Assembly: GCF_027595985.1 (NCBI RefSeq)
Contig: NC_073302.1
Span: 404,300,503-404,364,502 of the forward strand
Direction of reading: 5' to 3'
Origin: Sorex araneus
Taxonomy: Eukaryota; Chordata; Mammalia; Eulipotyphla; Soricidae
DNA length: 64,000 nucleotides
The notes beneath the pieces are model-generated. The model was not told where the DNA came from and did no database searches. It saw nothing but the letters and a program-made list of their open reading frames with translations. A program made the translations under genes and the position numbers. This document shows positions 1 to 9,970 of the stretch, piece after piece (the first letter of the stretch is position 1; the number at the start of each line of letters is the position of its first letter).

Positions 1-544
1 TTTGGTCCATTATCTATTTTCAGCATGCATCTCCCATCCCAACTGGTTCCTCCAGCCAGCATTTTCTTAGTGATCCCTTCTCTATTCCATCTGCCTTCTT
101 CCCTCTGCTCATGAAGCAGTCTTCCAGCTATGGGGCAATCCTCCTGGCCCCCTGTATCTACTGTCCTTGGGTGTCAGCCTCATATGATGCTACCCTACCA
201 CAAATGAGTGCAGTCCCTCTATGTTTGTCCCTCTCTGTCTGACTCATTTCACTTAGCATGATACTCTCCATGTTTTTATAAGCAAATTTCATGACTTCAT
301 CTCTCTTAACAGCTGCATAGTATTCCATTGTGTAGATGTACCAAAGTTTCTTTAACCAGTCATCTGTTTTAGGGCACTCGGGTTGTTTCCATATTTTGGC
401 TATTGTGAACAGTGCTGCAGTGAATATATAGGTACATATGTCATTTCTACTGTGTTCTTTTGAATCCTCGGGATATATTCCCAGAAGTGGTATTGCGGGG
501 TCATATGGAAGCTCAATTTCTAGTTTTTGAAGGACTGTCCATAT
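1..544 (-). mobile_element. L1 retrotransposon 3' end (ORF2 C-terminus plus 3' UTR), cut by window edge
   Basis: This is the 3' end of a LINE-1 element in reverse orientation. The minus-strand frame 158-553 gives about 130 residues with hallmarks of the extreme C-terminus of L1 ORF2p (reverse transcriptase/endonuclease protein): YDPAIPLLGIYP, FTIAKIWKQPECPKTDDW and YIYTMEYYAAVKRDE. Positions 1-157 match the 3' UTR seen in the plus-oriented copy at 12261-13085. Only the last part of ORF2 is present, so it encodes no working enzyme. The left part lies outside the window. A second retroelement has inserted at its right edge and duplicated 15 bp of it. Family assignment is secure; subfamily is unknown. 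Confidence 0.9.
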
Positions 545-559
545 GGTAAACAATATCTT

Positions 560-835
560 TTTAAAATTTTTTTTTATTTAGTCACCATGTGGAAAGTTAC
601 AAAGTTTTCAGGTTTAAGTCTCAGTTATACAATGCTCAAACACCCATCCTTTCACCAGTGCACATATTCCACCACCAAGAATCACAGTATAGCTCCACCC
701 CGTCCCTCCACACCCCTAGCCCCCCCCACACCCCTAGCCTCCCCCACATCCCTAGCCCCCCCCACCTGTGTAACTGATAAATTTCACTTTACTTTCACTT
801 TGCATTCAATATTTCAACAAAACTCACTATTATTG
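560..835 (-). mobile_element. 5'-truncated copy of the composite retroelement tail, with 15-bp TSD
   Basis: The reversed A-rich tail (T-rich at 560-580) leads into sequence that matches the 3' part of the element at 39114-40511 and of 42345-43100 (GTGGAAAGTTACAAAGTT, then TTATACAATG..CAAACACCCATCC). A perfect 15-bp direct repeat, GGTAAACAATATCTT, flanks it at 545-559 and 836-850, so this is a discrete insertion into or beside the older L1. C-rich repeats at 695-765 are an internal expansion. It has no coding capacity. Confidence 0.85.
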
Positions 836-885
836 GGTAAACAATATCTTGATGTAGGAAATGAGTGCAAAGTAACCTGCAATGA

Positions 886-1525
886 GCACGCTCTAAGGAC
901 TGTGCGCAATGCTGTTTGTTTTGATGACTGTGTTTCTGGCACCCTCTGAAATGTGTGCCAGAGGAGCAGCTCATTGGCCTCAGTCTAGTCTGGTCTTGGC
1001 TCCTTGGCAGGCCGGCAGTAATCTCAGCTGCACATCGCAACCCAGTGCTGACTCTCAGCAAGGCTTCAACTTGTGAGAACTGGCTTGAAAGAGAGAGGTA
1101 AGATGGTAATTGGTCAACTTTGGGGGGCCCCGCCCCTTCTTTCAGAAAGCCCCGCAGATTGATAGGCAGGGAGCCAAAGCTATTGTTCCAAAGTTTCCGC
1201 GGCCTTGACGACTCTTGGGCTCTGCCATCTGGTGATCTGAGGTGTAAAGATTTCTGAACTCTTAGAGCCCTTTGATGGGGCTACCAGCAGCCACATTTTC
1301 CATTCTGGGAACAATGCCACAGGGGCCACAGCCGCCCTCGCCCTCCCTCACCTAGAAGAGGAAGTGAATGCAGGCTGCATTGGAGGCATGTCCACAGAAG
1401 GCAAGAGCTAGGAAGACCGAAGCTTTCTTATCCTGGACTCCTGCTGGGGTCTCTTTGGCACACACTGTCATTCCCATACTTCTACACTTTGAGAATCAGT
1501 GTATGTCTTTTTGTGTTTGTCTTTT
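886..1525. other. unique sequence, no gene recognised
   Basis: No interspersed repeat or coding pattern recognised. A short GC-rich patch (about 1125-1180) contains CCCCGCCCC, an Sp1-type box, but it is too small to call a promoter. Confidence 0.4.
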
Positions 1526-1687
1526 GTTTTTTGGATCTCACCTGGTTATGCCCAGGGGTTATTCCTGACTGCACTCAGGAATTACTTTGGGTGGTGTTCA
1601 AGGGACCATATAGGATGCCAGAGATCAGATCTGGGTCTGCTTCATGAAAGGCAAGTGCCTTACCTGCTGTACGATGTCTCCAGTACC
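1526..1687 (-). mobile_element. SINE-A copy (tRNA-derived), diverged
   Basis: SINE-A is the main family of this window. In sense orientation it runs GGGGCTGGAGYGATAGCACAG, then GCGTTTGCCTTGCACG, GGGTTCGATTCCCAGCATCC, TCCCCTGAGCACYGCCAGG, AGTAATTCCTGAGTGC, and GTGTGACCCAAAAAG with an A-tail. The first 75 bp carry A-box and B-box-like Pol III promoter sequence of tRNA type. This reversed copy is old: about three quarters of positions still match, and it has no clear flanking duplication. Confidence 0.75.
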
Positions 1688-1796
1688 AAATCTGTACTTG
1701 TTTTACCTCTCTTATCCTGTCAGCCAAAGCAAACACAAATCACTGTTCCTTATACGAGTCCTGTCTCAGGCCCTTGAGTGCCAAGATTCCACGGTT

Positions 1797-1965
1797 GGGG
1801 CTGCAAGATAGATAATACAGCAGATAAGGCAGTTGCTTTGCAGACAGCTATCCTGGGTTGGATCCCTGGCACCACATGTGGTCCCCTGAGCACTGCCAGG
1901 AGTGATCTCCACACTCAGAGCCAGGAGTTAGCCCTGAGCACCACTAGACTGGACCCTCAAAAGAT
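1797..1965 (+). mobile_element. SINE-A copy, diverged
   Basis: Sense copy with head (GATAATACAGCAG), B-box region (CCTGGGTTGGATCCCTGG) and the CCCTGAGCACTGCCAGGAGTGA body all recognisable. It abuts the left copy of a 160-bp direct repeat. Confidence 0.75.
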
Positions 1966-1966
1966 T

Positions 1967-2122
1967 TCCCTTAAATTGATTCAAAACTTGTCCCTGACTC
2001 ATCTTTATTTCCCAACCCCAAGGCAGTTTCTCTCTTTTCTTCAGAAGATGTGAGGACTGTCCTTTTAAGACATCTCAAATACCCCCAAGATATCTTTAAA
2101 ACTCTCTTCTGAAATTCCGGGG
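1967..2122 (+). repeat. dispersed direct repeat, copy 1
   Basis: About 155 bp that recur at 4313-4475, including CTGACTCAT, TTTATTTCCCAA, CAAGGCAGTTTCTCTCTTT, TGAGGACTGTCCT and ATCTTTAAAAC. By eye the two copies match at well over 80 % of positions with small indels. The flanks do not match. Confidence 0.85.
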
Positions 2123-2496
2123 CATCAAATTTATCAGATAAGATTTCTTAGGGTGCAGGTGGTATATACCATTTGGGGATACCTAAGTGTGGATATCAGG
2201 GCTGATCTGCTATTTTGGAGGAAAGCAGGTGAACTGAAGGTAGTTTCCACTAGGCAAAATGTTTTTTCCACTTCCTGTTCCTTGCTTTTAAGCTCTGTTC
2301 CGGAGTTTAACCACCAAGTTTCAGAATCAGATGAAACTTGTATTGAAGGACTGCCACCCGGCCTTAGAATGTGGTGACTAAACTACATTTCCTGAGGCCA
2401 GTTGTTTAAATAGAGCACACTTTTGCAAAGACAGAATTTGCTGTTCTGAGCAACACTCTAAACATTGAGCCTGAATTACTTAAGATTTTTCTTTCA

Positions 2497-2662
2497 GGAG
2501 TCAGAGCAATAGTACAGAGGTAGGGTGCTTGTCTGTCACGCAGCCGATCTGGGTTCAATCCCCGGCACCTGATATGGTTCATCAAGCTCCACCAAGAGTG
2601 ATCCCTGAGCACAGAGCCAGGAGTAAGCCCTCGGTACCGCATGTTCAAAAACAAAAACAACC
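2497..2662 (+). mobile_element. SINE-A copy with A/C-rich tail
   Basis: Head GAGTCAGAGCAATAGTACAG, B-box CTGGGTTCAATCCCCGG and ACAGAGCCAGGAGTAAGCC are intact. The tail is CAAAAACAAAAACAA. Confidence 0.85.
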
Positions 2663-2689
2663 AAGGAATTGTTTTTCTTTTGGAGATCC

Positions 2690-2825
2690 AGACATGTAGC
2701 TCAAAGAGTCAAGTGCATGCTTTGCATGTGTGAGGCCTGGTCTGCCACCCTGAACACCACCTGGAGTGACCCTCAGAAATAGAACTGAGCGGAGACCCTA
2801 GCCTAGGCACATGTAGTCCCTTCAC
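2690..2825 (+). mobile_element. old SINE-A relic
   Basis: Only the spacing and scattered blocks (GTGCATGCTTTGCATGTG, GAGGCCTGGT, CACCTGGAGTGACCC) remain, so this call is weaker than its neighbours. Confidence 0.5.
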
Positions 2826-3524
2826 TCCCACCAAATCTTTCAGAGATTTTTCCAATACTGACCTGGTGCAGATTTGCTTTTTCTCTGGTAAATTATTTGC
2901 TTGATTTTACTTGAGTTCCTCCACAAAACTCTCTAGGAATGATGGGTGGATTTCTTTCCCTGCCTTCTGGCTTGCTGCAGAACTGGGCCGCGGAGAGCCC
3001 CTGTAACTGTCTGACAGCAACTCAGCCCTCAGTATACTCTCAGAAGGGAATTGTGGGCAGTGCTGTGCTACGGCAGCAAAACTCAGAAGACCCAACCCCT
3101 CAAACATGTCTGTGGGCAGGGGGATTTCAAAAGCCTTGAGTTCCCCAGACAGCTGGCCTAGTTCAACCCAGGGAAAGTGGTTTACAAAAGTCCTGATGAC
3201 GCAAAGGAAACCCTAGGAAATAGTCAAGGGCTAGTCCTCATTGTCATACAGTGACTCAGTATTTGAGCAATATCCGCAAAGTGCAGCCATTGGTGCCCTC
3301 AGGTACTGAGAGAGGAACCCAGAAGTGGGAAACTGCAAGCAAGATGGGAGATGGAGGGTGGGGGGTCCTCCAGCTAGCGCGTGAGACCCCAGAACTGCTG
3401 CCCATCAAGCGTGGCTTTCTGTGAACGCTGCTTGAATTGTTTGCAAATACTTTCACATGGTTTTATTTCATCTGAACCTGATCTGAGAACTTTTTTTTTT
3501 TTTTTTTTACTCCAATGGAAAGGC

Positions 3525-3612
3525 TAAATGAGGTCTGTTCAGTTTCTTCATCTAGAAGAACAGTACTTTTCAAATGGAATTCTTGTTAGGATTAAATGAG
3601 TTCATAGTTTGG
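3525..3612 (+). mobile_element. MIR fragment
   Basis: CAGTTTCTTCATCTAGAA followed by TTAGGATTAAATGAGTTCAT is the core-to-3' order of the ancient mammalian MIR SINE. Confidence 0.65.
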
Positions 3613-3793
3613 GGAAGCAAGAGGATATTAGGAAGAGGATTCCATGGTTTAAAAAAAAAAAGTGCCTAGGGCAAGTGTTAGTCTGCAAACTTAATCCCCT
3701 ATGTGTGCCAAGGCCATCTTGATAGCCCCAAGGTCTAGGTTTCATGAAGAGGGTGTACATATATATATATATTTAAAAAAAAGTGTATTAAAG

Positions 3794-3990
3794 GGGCTGC
3801 AATGGTAGCACAATGGGTAGGGCGTTTGCCTTGCATGCGGCTGACCCGGGTTTGATTTCCAGCATCCCATATGGTCCCCTGAGCACTGCCAGGAGTTAAT
3901 TCCTGAATGCATGAGCCAGGAGTAACCCCTGTGCATCGCTGGCTGTCGCTGTGCAATCCTGGCACTGGGTGTGACCCAAAAAGCCAAAAA
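3794..3990 (+). mobile_element. SINE-A copy with internal duplication
   Basis: Nearly consensus head and body. The final 60 bp contain an extra segment (CTGGCTGTCGCTGTGCAATCC) before the canonical GGGTGTGACCCAAAAAG end. AGTGTATTA occurs on both sides (about 3782 and 4023), a likely target-site duplication. Confidence 0.9.
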
Positions 3991-4312
3991 GAATATTAAA
4001 ATAAAATTAAAGAGTATATTAAAGTGTATTATTCATTCTTTACAAGGTTCTGAGTAATTAAAGGATAAGCCAGGAGGAACCAAGCTAATGGGATTAAAAT
4101 ACAACCTTATAACTGGTATTGTTTTGCCTGTTTTGACTGAGGTAGCATGGTTACCGTTGTGCTAAGGTGAGTGTATGGTCTTCATGTATCTCACCCCACC
4201 AAAGTGCCCAAGACCTGTACTACTGTCCCCATGTCACTTCGTGTCCGCATCTTCCTTCCTGGCTCCCCACTGCTTGCTTATCTGAATTTCTGGGTATGTC
4301 ATACCCCCCAAA

Positions 4313-4475
4313 ATTCCCCTTAGGCTGATTCAAAAATTGTTCCTGACTCATTTTTATTTCCCAATCCCAAGGCAGTTTCTCTCTTTTCTTCAGAAAATGC
4401 AGGTGAGGACTGTCCTGTTAAAGCAGCTCAAATCCCCCAAAGGTATCTTTAAAACACTCTTCTGAAGTCCAAGGG
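4313..4475 (+). repeat. dispersed direct repeat, copy 2
   Basis: Second copy of the 1967-2122 segment, 2.34 kb away and in the same orientation. It is either an undescribed old repeat or one half of a local duplication whose remainder has been overwritten by SINEs. Confidence 0.85.
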
Positions 4476-4559
4476 TTCGTCATTGTTTCATATTGTCTAG
4501 TCCAGTGAAAATAAAGCAAAATGAGGACTGAGTTGTGATTGATTTTTCAATGTATTTTG

Positions 4560-4722
4560 TTTTGTTTGAAGCTACACCCAGCAATGCTCAGGGTTTTCTC
4601 CTGGCTCTGCACTCAGGAATAGCCACTCCCTGGCTAGTCTCGGGAGGCCACACAGAATGCGAGTTGATCCCAGGTCTGCTGCATACAAAGCAAGCACTCT
4701 GTCCTCTCACTCTGGTCCCTTG
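4560..4722 (-). mobile_element. SINE-A copy, diverged
   Basis: CACACCCAGCAATGCTCAGG, CTGGCTCTGCACTCAGGAAT and CATACAAAGCAAGCACTCTG mark body, middle and head in reverse order. Confidence 0.8.
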
Positions 4723-4724
4723 GC

Positions 4725-5437
4725 TATGATTGGTTTAGAAGGAGCATGTGAAGGAGAAGATGGCCACTAGAATGAGAGCAATAGCATCCTTCAGATCACA
4801 GAAAGACAGAGGCCCCGGGAGGATTGCCGGGGCCTGGGGGCTTTTCCCTTCACTTCCGTGAAGTAGGAAACTCTGGCTGCTGAGACTGTGAGCTCCTTGC
4901 AAAAGGATTACTACATGCTGTCTTTTGTGCAGACTAAAAAGGCTTGCGCCAGTCATCCTTATATAAGAGGTACTCTCTGAGCCCTAGGAAGACAGATACT
5001 GAGTTTGTCTTAATCATGGCTTTGTATCCGCACCTACCCTGGTGTTTATCAGCAATGCACGTTAGTCTGTTGAATAGTAAGTATGTGGAACTACGGAACA
5101 GCGTGCTTTTAATACCTGCGATGGGTGATGGGGCCTACGGGGCTGTGGTCTGTTTCCTTTTCTAGAAATAAAGAATACTGAACCAAAATCATTTGCACAA
5201 TCCCTGGCTTTAGTTTTGCTTAGGGGAAGGGAGAGAAAAAGGAGAAGTTGAGGAGAGGAATGAGGAATTAGTTGTTGAACAGTAAGTAAGTCAGAGAATT
5301 ATAGATTGCTGTTTTTCTGCAATCTGTGGCTGTTATTTTGAATACTGAAGCTTATTCATGCTAAGCATTTCCTCTGTGAAGTGAGATGAGAGTGAAAGAT
5401 GCAATATGCTAAATTATAGAAATACCCACTTTGAGAC
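4725..5437. other. unique or old-repeat sequence
   Basis: No gene recognised. 4985-5095 has a weak resemblance to ancient mammalian repeat ends (GACTGAGTTTGT, then CTTTGTATCC and GTCTGTTGAATAGTAAG), too decayed to assign. Confidence 0.35.
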
Positions 5438-5620
5438 AGGATACAAATGTGTCTCAATAGGAAATATCCACACTATGGAATACTGTGCAGCTGTGGGGGG
5501 AAAAAAAATGAAAAGTAACTGTCTTCCTATGATCTGTGGAATATATTGTTAAGTGGAAAAAGCAAGGTGCAGAGCAGTATGGAGTACGCTGTTATTACCC
5601 AAGATCAGGAACTGCAACTC
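5438..5620 (+). mobile_element. ancient L1M-type fragment
   Basis: CTATGGAATACTGTGCAGCTG, then TATTGTTAAGTGGAAAAAGC and AAGGTGCAGAGCAGTATGGA are typical of the 3' region of old mammalian L1M elements. It is much older than the L1 ends at 1 and 12.3 kb and is unrelated to them in detail. Confidence 0.7.
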
Positions 5621-6221
5621 CTTACAAGCATTTGCCTTCTCTTTTATTGGAAAAGTAGACCACACACTAGTCAAAAGGGTTTCCTAGAGGAAATAGGGTG
5701 CACAGAGAAGAGAGGAAAGAGAAAGAAACGACACTCGACTTCTCTCAGTGAACTTTATGTTGTAGCTCTGATAAGTATGTTTTACATAATAATAAAACAA
5801 AATTTAAGAGATGTTTTTTATTCTGAAGAATTGAGAGCAAAGGAAACTTCAACTAATTATGGGTTGAAGTAATGACTGAATTTGAAAAAGAGGAATTATT
5901 TCTAAAAGAGGAATTATTTCAAACTTGGGCCCTAGCCGCAGTGTGTGAAGGCTGCTAGATCAAAGTGTCATGAAGTAGGTAACTTAACCAACTTTAGAGC
6001 CAAGGCTTTATTTAGAAGTTTTAGATCAAGGTACTGGCAGTTTGGTTTTTCTCTTGAGGTCTCTTTGGCATGCAGATAGCTATTTTCTTCCTGTGTCTTC
6101 ACATGATCTTACCTTTGTGTGTGTCTGTGTCGTCACTTCCACTTCTTTTGGGGGAGCAGCTTGAGCGAGGTTCAAACAGTGCTTGAAGGGTCCTGGCTAT
6201 GCGGGCCTAATAGTTCAACGT

Positions 6222-6396
6222 GGGCCAGAGAGATAGTACAGCCAGTAATACAGGGATAGTGCAGCAGCACCTGCCTTGCACGTGGCTGACCTGGCTTTGA
6301 TCACAAGCCACCACTTATGGTTCCCTGGTCCCCACTGGGAGTGATCCCTGAGCACTGGCAGGTGTGCCTTCCTTTCCCCCCCCCAAAAAAAAAACA
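6222..6396 (+). mobile_element. SINE-A copy with head duplication
   Basis: The head motif GATAGTACAGC is followed 20 bp on by GATAGTGCAGCAG, so the A-box region is duplicated. It ends in C9A10. Confidence 0.75.
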
Positions 6397-6493
6397 TTGC
6401 TCTAGTTCACAATGTGCAACAAATAATGGGATTCGTTTTAAAAACACTTTTGGATGTGGGGATCGTTTTCAAGGTGTCACATTCACTGTTGAG

Positions 6494-6660
6494 GGGCTAG
6501 AGAGAAAGTAAAGCAACTAAGGCTCTTGCCTTGCATCAGAGTTCAATCCCTGGCATCCCATATGGTCTCCTGAGCACCACTAGAAGTAATTTCTGCATAC
6601 AGAGCCAGGATTAAGCCCTGAGCATTGCTGATGTGACCAATCCAAAGCACCCCCTTCCCC
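6494..6660 (+). mobile_element. SINE-A copy, diverged
   Basis: GGGGCTAGAGAGAAAGTA, TTCAATCCCTGGCATCCC and ATACAGAGCCAGGATTAAGCC are recognisable. About 12 bp of the B-box approach is deleted. Confidence 0.75.
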
Positions 6661-6724
6661 ACCAACAAAACCCACCAGTTAACTGTTGATTCCATGGAAA
6701 CTAACTTCTTGTTTTTAGGCTAAG

Positions 6725-6855
6725 AAGACCACTTGGTGGTGCTCAGGGATCAGTCCTGGCTGTGCTCAGGGGATCATGCTGCATATTGACCCAGGGCATC
6801 CTGCATGCAGTGGCATATGCCACATCCTGTTGAGCTTCCTCCCTGTCCCCAGAGG
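6725..6855 (-). mobile_element. SINE-A fragment
   Basis: Reversed body (GGTGGTGCTCAGGGATCAGT, TGACCCAGGGCATCCTGCATG), strongly decayed. Confidence 0.55.
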
Positions 6856-6887
6856 CTGACTTTTTAATTTGTTGAAAAATTCTCTTC

Positions 6888-7128
6888 AGGGTCAGAATGA
6901 TAGTACAGCGGGGAGAGCGTTTGCCTTGCATGTGGCTGACCTGGGTTCGATCTCCGGCATCCCATATGGTCCCCTGAGTACTGCCAGGAGTAATTCCTGA
7001 GTGCAAAGCCAGGAGTAACCCCTGAGCATTGCCTTGTACACAACTGACTTGGGTTCAATCCCCAGCATCCCATGTGATCCCTGAGCACAGACCTGAGCAC
7101 CCTGAATACGGCCCCAAAACACACAATT
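6888..7128 (+). mobile_element. SINE-A composite of two copies
   Basis: A near-consensus copy runs to CCTGAGCATTGC at about 7032. It continues directly into a second B-box and body (CTTGGGTTCAATCCCCAGC, ATCCCTGAGCACAGACC). This is a tandem or recombinant SINE. Confidence 0.8.
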
Positions 7129-7296
7129 TTTTTTAATTTAAAAAATGGAGACTCTCTCCATGCACACATAATCTAAGCAGAAACAGACATATAATCTACT
7201 TTCAAGGTGAAAATCAGATTAGGAGATAATGTCTTAGCTCCTAAACCAGAAGACACCATAAAATAGTATAAGGTGAGAGCTTATAGTATACAGTGA

Positions 7297-7342
7297 GAGC
7301 TGTATAACTCACTGAGACCGCTCGAGAAATTCGACGATCAAC

Positions 7343-7391
<49 letters not shown>

Positions 7392-7395
7392 GGTT
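7297..7395 (+). mobile_element. SINE-B tail fragment with (GAT)n microsatellite
   Basis: GACCGCTCGAGAAATTCGA and GATCAACAGGATGATGAT match the 3' end of SINE-B (see 26726-26970). The tail has grown into about 15 GAT units at 7345-7390. Confidence 0.75.
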
Positions 7396-7890
7396 ATACA
7401 GTATTTACCGTGTCACAATGTTTTCCTTTATTAGAATTTATAACAGCTAAATAGACTAGAAAAATGGAGTGACTTGTTTTCTTCTGTCCTCTTTGACCAA
7501 ATATGGCAAATCAAAGAAAGCAATCCGGCATATTTTCAGGGGCCTCTGAAACAATGTGAACATTTTATAAACCTGTGGGAAAGAGTGGGGGTAACCCTAG
7601 TCTCATGTTGTAAGACTGATGCCAAAGCTGGCGTATCACAGGAGTGCATTGTCCAGTGAGGATCTGACTTCCAGGAAGTGTTTGGAACAAGCAGGACATT
7701 CTCCCTGTTACTCCCCTTTCTCTTTCATTTCAGTCACTGCCTGCTGCTCCTTAAACTGAGTGGCTTATTTCATCTGGGGCGCGCCCCTTCCGATAGGCCA
7801 ACCAGCATCTGAGTCATAAACGCAGGTCCTTGATTCTCCTTATGTATTGACCAAAGGATTCTTGAATTTGATGCACACTTTTTTTTTTGT
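7396..7890. other. unique sequence, no gene recognised
   Basis: No repeat match seen. A short GC-rich stretch at 7778-7795 (GGGGCGCGCCCC, palindromic) stands out but is isolated. Confidence 0.35.
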
Positions 7891-7892
7891 CC

Positions 7893-8010
7893 GTTTGTTT
7901 TGCGTCACACCTAGCAGTGCTCAGAGCTTACTCCCGGCTCTGTACTCAGGGTCCACTCCTGGCAATGTATTGAACCCTGTCAGCCATATGAGTGTAAGCA
8001 CCTGCACCAG
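7893..8010 (-). mobile_element. SINE-A fragment
   Basis: CGTCACACCTAGCAGTGCTC and CCGGCTCTGTACTCAGG identify the reversed body; the head is lost. Confidence 0.65.
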
Positions 8011-8194
8011 CATCAGAATCATTAGCAGGGCCTGTTGAGACACTGTCTGCGGGGCCTCATTCTGAGTATATTAGCCATTCAATAGCCGGGGATGGGATTT
8101 TGTCTTTCTAATAAGCATTTTCTTGAAACCCAGGCAATGCTCATGCTGCTAGCTTGGGGATGCATTTTGCAAAGCACTGTCCCAGACTTTTTGT

Positions 8195-8365
8195 TGTTGT
8201 TTTGTTTGGGCCCACAGCTGGTCATGCTCAGGGGTTGTTAATCCTGGCTCTGCACTCAGGAATTACTTCTGGCGATGCTCATGGAACCATATAGGGTGCT
8301 GGGGATCAAACCTGGATCGACTCAAGGAAGATGCCATGCCCATGTATGATCACTCTGGCCCCTGT
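8195..8365 (-). mobile_element. SINE-A copy, diverged
   Basis: Reversed copy from GGCCCACAGCTGGTCATGC to CACTCTGGCCCC; the middle block CTGGCTCTGCACTCAGGAAT is perfect. Confidence 0.8.
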
Positions 8366-8439
8366 CCCAAACTTTTGAGATTCTTTAAGTCTGTGCTATT
8401 TTCAACTCCCATTCTCCAGATAAGCAAAAGAATGGTTTA

Positions 8440-8740
8440 TCTGGGGTCAGGGGTGTGGCTCAATGCTAGATCCTGCATGCCCTCCCTCCACCCTGCCCAA
8501 GCACTGCTGGGTATTGCCTGGTGGCTTCTGAGCACCAAGCCACCAGGTCAAGCATTTCCCTGGGTCCTACTTCCCCTCTTGACTCCTATCCCCCACTGAG
8601 TGCTATAAAAAGCAAAATTAAAAGATAGGAGAGGAGCCAGAGTGACAGGACAGCGGTTACGGCGTTTGCCTTGCAATGCAGTTGACCCGGGTTCAGTCCC
8701 TGGCACCCCATATGGCCCCAGAGCCCAGGCGGGAGTGATG
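8440..8740 (+). mobile_element. two adjacent SINE-A fragments
   Basis: An old relic (8440-8570, GGGGTCAGGGGTGTGGCTC) is followed by a younger head and B-box (8632-8740, GCGTTTGCCTTGCAATGCAG, CCGGGTTCAGTCCCTGGC). The younger piece breaks off after CCAGGCGGGAGTGAT and passes into an L1-like tail. Confidence 0.7.
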
Positions 8741-8744
8741 TGTG

Positions 8745-8875
8745 ATGAGGTTGAGATCTGAGGCCGGGTAAACCAGGCATATGGAATTTGGTCTTGACTG
8801 ATTGTAAAGGTGGGAGCTATGAATAACTTTGTAAATTACAGTACCTCAATAAAAAAATATTAAAACAAATAAAAT
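8745..8875 (+). mobile_element. short L1-type 3' tail
   Basis: ATAACTTTGTAAATTACAG and CCTCAATAAAAAAAT resemble the shared L1/composite 3' end (AACTTTGTAAC..GATTCAATAAA). Tentative. Confidence 0.45.
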
Positions 8876-8889
8876 AAAAGGTAGGAGAA

Positions 8890-9060
8890 GGGGCCAGAGC
8901 GATCATACAGCGGGTAGGGTAATTGCCTTGCGCGTGGCCAACCCAAGTTCAATTCTCAGCATCCCATATGGTCCCCTGAGCACCGCCAGGAGTAATTCCT
9001 GAGTGCAATAGTCAGGAGTAATCTCTGTGTATCGCTGGGTGTGACCCAAAAAGAAAAAAA
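8890..9060 (+). mobile_element. young SINE-A with 14-bp TSD
   Basis: Full-length copy ending GGGTGTGACCCAAAAAG plus A-tail. Perfect direct repeats AAAAGGTAGGAGAA flank it at 8876-8889 and 9061-9074. Confidence 0.95.
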
Positions 9061-9074
9061 AAAAGGTAGGAGAA

Positions 9075-9225
9075 ATAATACAAAAGTAAGGCGTTTCCCT
9101 TGCCTGTGGTGCAACCCTGCTTAGAGTTCAGATATACCCCGAGCAATGCCTGATGAGGCTCCTGAGAAGAAAGCCAGGTGTGGTCCCTGAGCACCGCTGG
9201 GTGGGATCCTCAAATAAACACAAAA
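9075..9225 (+). mobile_element. SINE-A copy, diverged
   Basis: GGCGTTTCCCTTGCCTGTGG, AGAAAGCCAGGTGTGG and CCTGAGCACCGCTGGG are recognisable. It lies just right of the young copy, which inserted at or near its 5' edge. Confidence 0.65.
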
Positions 9226-9461
9226 ATAAGAATTGAAAAACAAGAGAATAGCTTATTTCTTTAAATAAAGCAACTGGAAACCATCTAGGAAAAACTTAAT
9301 GTTTTTAAAAGATAAAAAATTTTTCCACCACTTCATAATGATATTTACCATGCTTTTAATGTTTGATACCATGGACTTTATTATTATTGTTTTTGTTGTG
9401 CCGGAGATCAAATGGAAGAATAGAATTTAAATGTTTGCTACTGAATGTGTTAATTTTTTCT

Positions 9462-9627
9462 GAGGCTGAAGTGATTTTACAGCAGGAAGGGTGTTTGCCT
9501 TGCACACGGCTGACCTGTTTTCGCTTCATAGTCCCTTATCTGGTTCCCTGAGCACCTCCAGGAATACTAATGCCTGGGTGAAAAGCCTGGAATAACCCCT
9601 GAGCATCACCAAGTATGGCAAAACCAA

Positions 9628-9628
<1 letters not shown>
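9462..9628 (+). mobile_element. SINE-A copy with (AAT)n tail
   Basis: Sense copy from AGGCTGAAGTGATTTTACAG to AAGTATGGCAAAACC. Its A-rich tail has become the AAT microsatellite at 9628-9675. Confidence 0.85.

Positions 9629-9675
<47 letters not shown>
9628..9675 (+). repeat. (AAT)16 microsatellite
   Basis: Uninterrupted AAT repeat between two SINEs in opposite orientation. Confidence 0.95.
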
Positions 9676-9676
<1 letters not shown>

Positions 9677-9922
9677 GCACTGTAGCACTGTTCTCCCATT
9701 GTTCATCGATTTGCCCGAGCAGGCACCAGTAATGTCTCCAATGTGAGACTTGTCATTACTGTTTTGGCATATCAATACGCTACGGGTAGCTTGCCAGGCT
9801 CTGCCGTGCGGGCAGGATACTCTCGGTAGATTGCCGGGCTCTTCGAGAGGGACAGAGGAATCAAACCTGGGTTGGCCGTGTGTAAGGAAAACCCCCTACC
9901 CACTGTGCCATAGTTCCAGTCC
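9676..9922 (-). mobile_element. SINE-B copy, full length
   Basis: Reversed, it starts AGCACTGTAGCACTGTTCTC..CATTGTTCATCGATTTG and continues TTTTGGCATATCAATACGC and GTAGCTTGCCAGGCTCTGCC. It ends in the same tRNA-like head as SINE-A (GGTTGGCCGTGTGTAAGG..CACTGTGCCATAGTTCCAG). SINE-B therefore shares its Pol III head with SINE-A but has an unrelated body of about 175 bp. Confidence 0.9.

Positions 9923-9970
<48 letters not shown>
9923..9970 (+). repeat. (AAT)16 microsatellite
   Basis: Uninterrupted AAT repeat. It is the 3' tail of the next SINE-B on its right, read in reverse. Confidence 0.95.

Noticed and set aside
158-553. 131-residue frame as a cellular gene
   Set aside because: It is the L1 ORF2 C-terminus of a truncated retrotransposon; the 12.3-kb copy has the same protein.
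6900-7125. tRNA gene suggested by GGTTCGATC B-box motifs in SINE heads
   Set aside because: No cloverleaf with an acceptor stem can be seen; the motif is the inherited Pol III promoter of the SINE.
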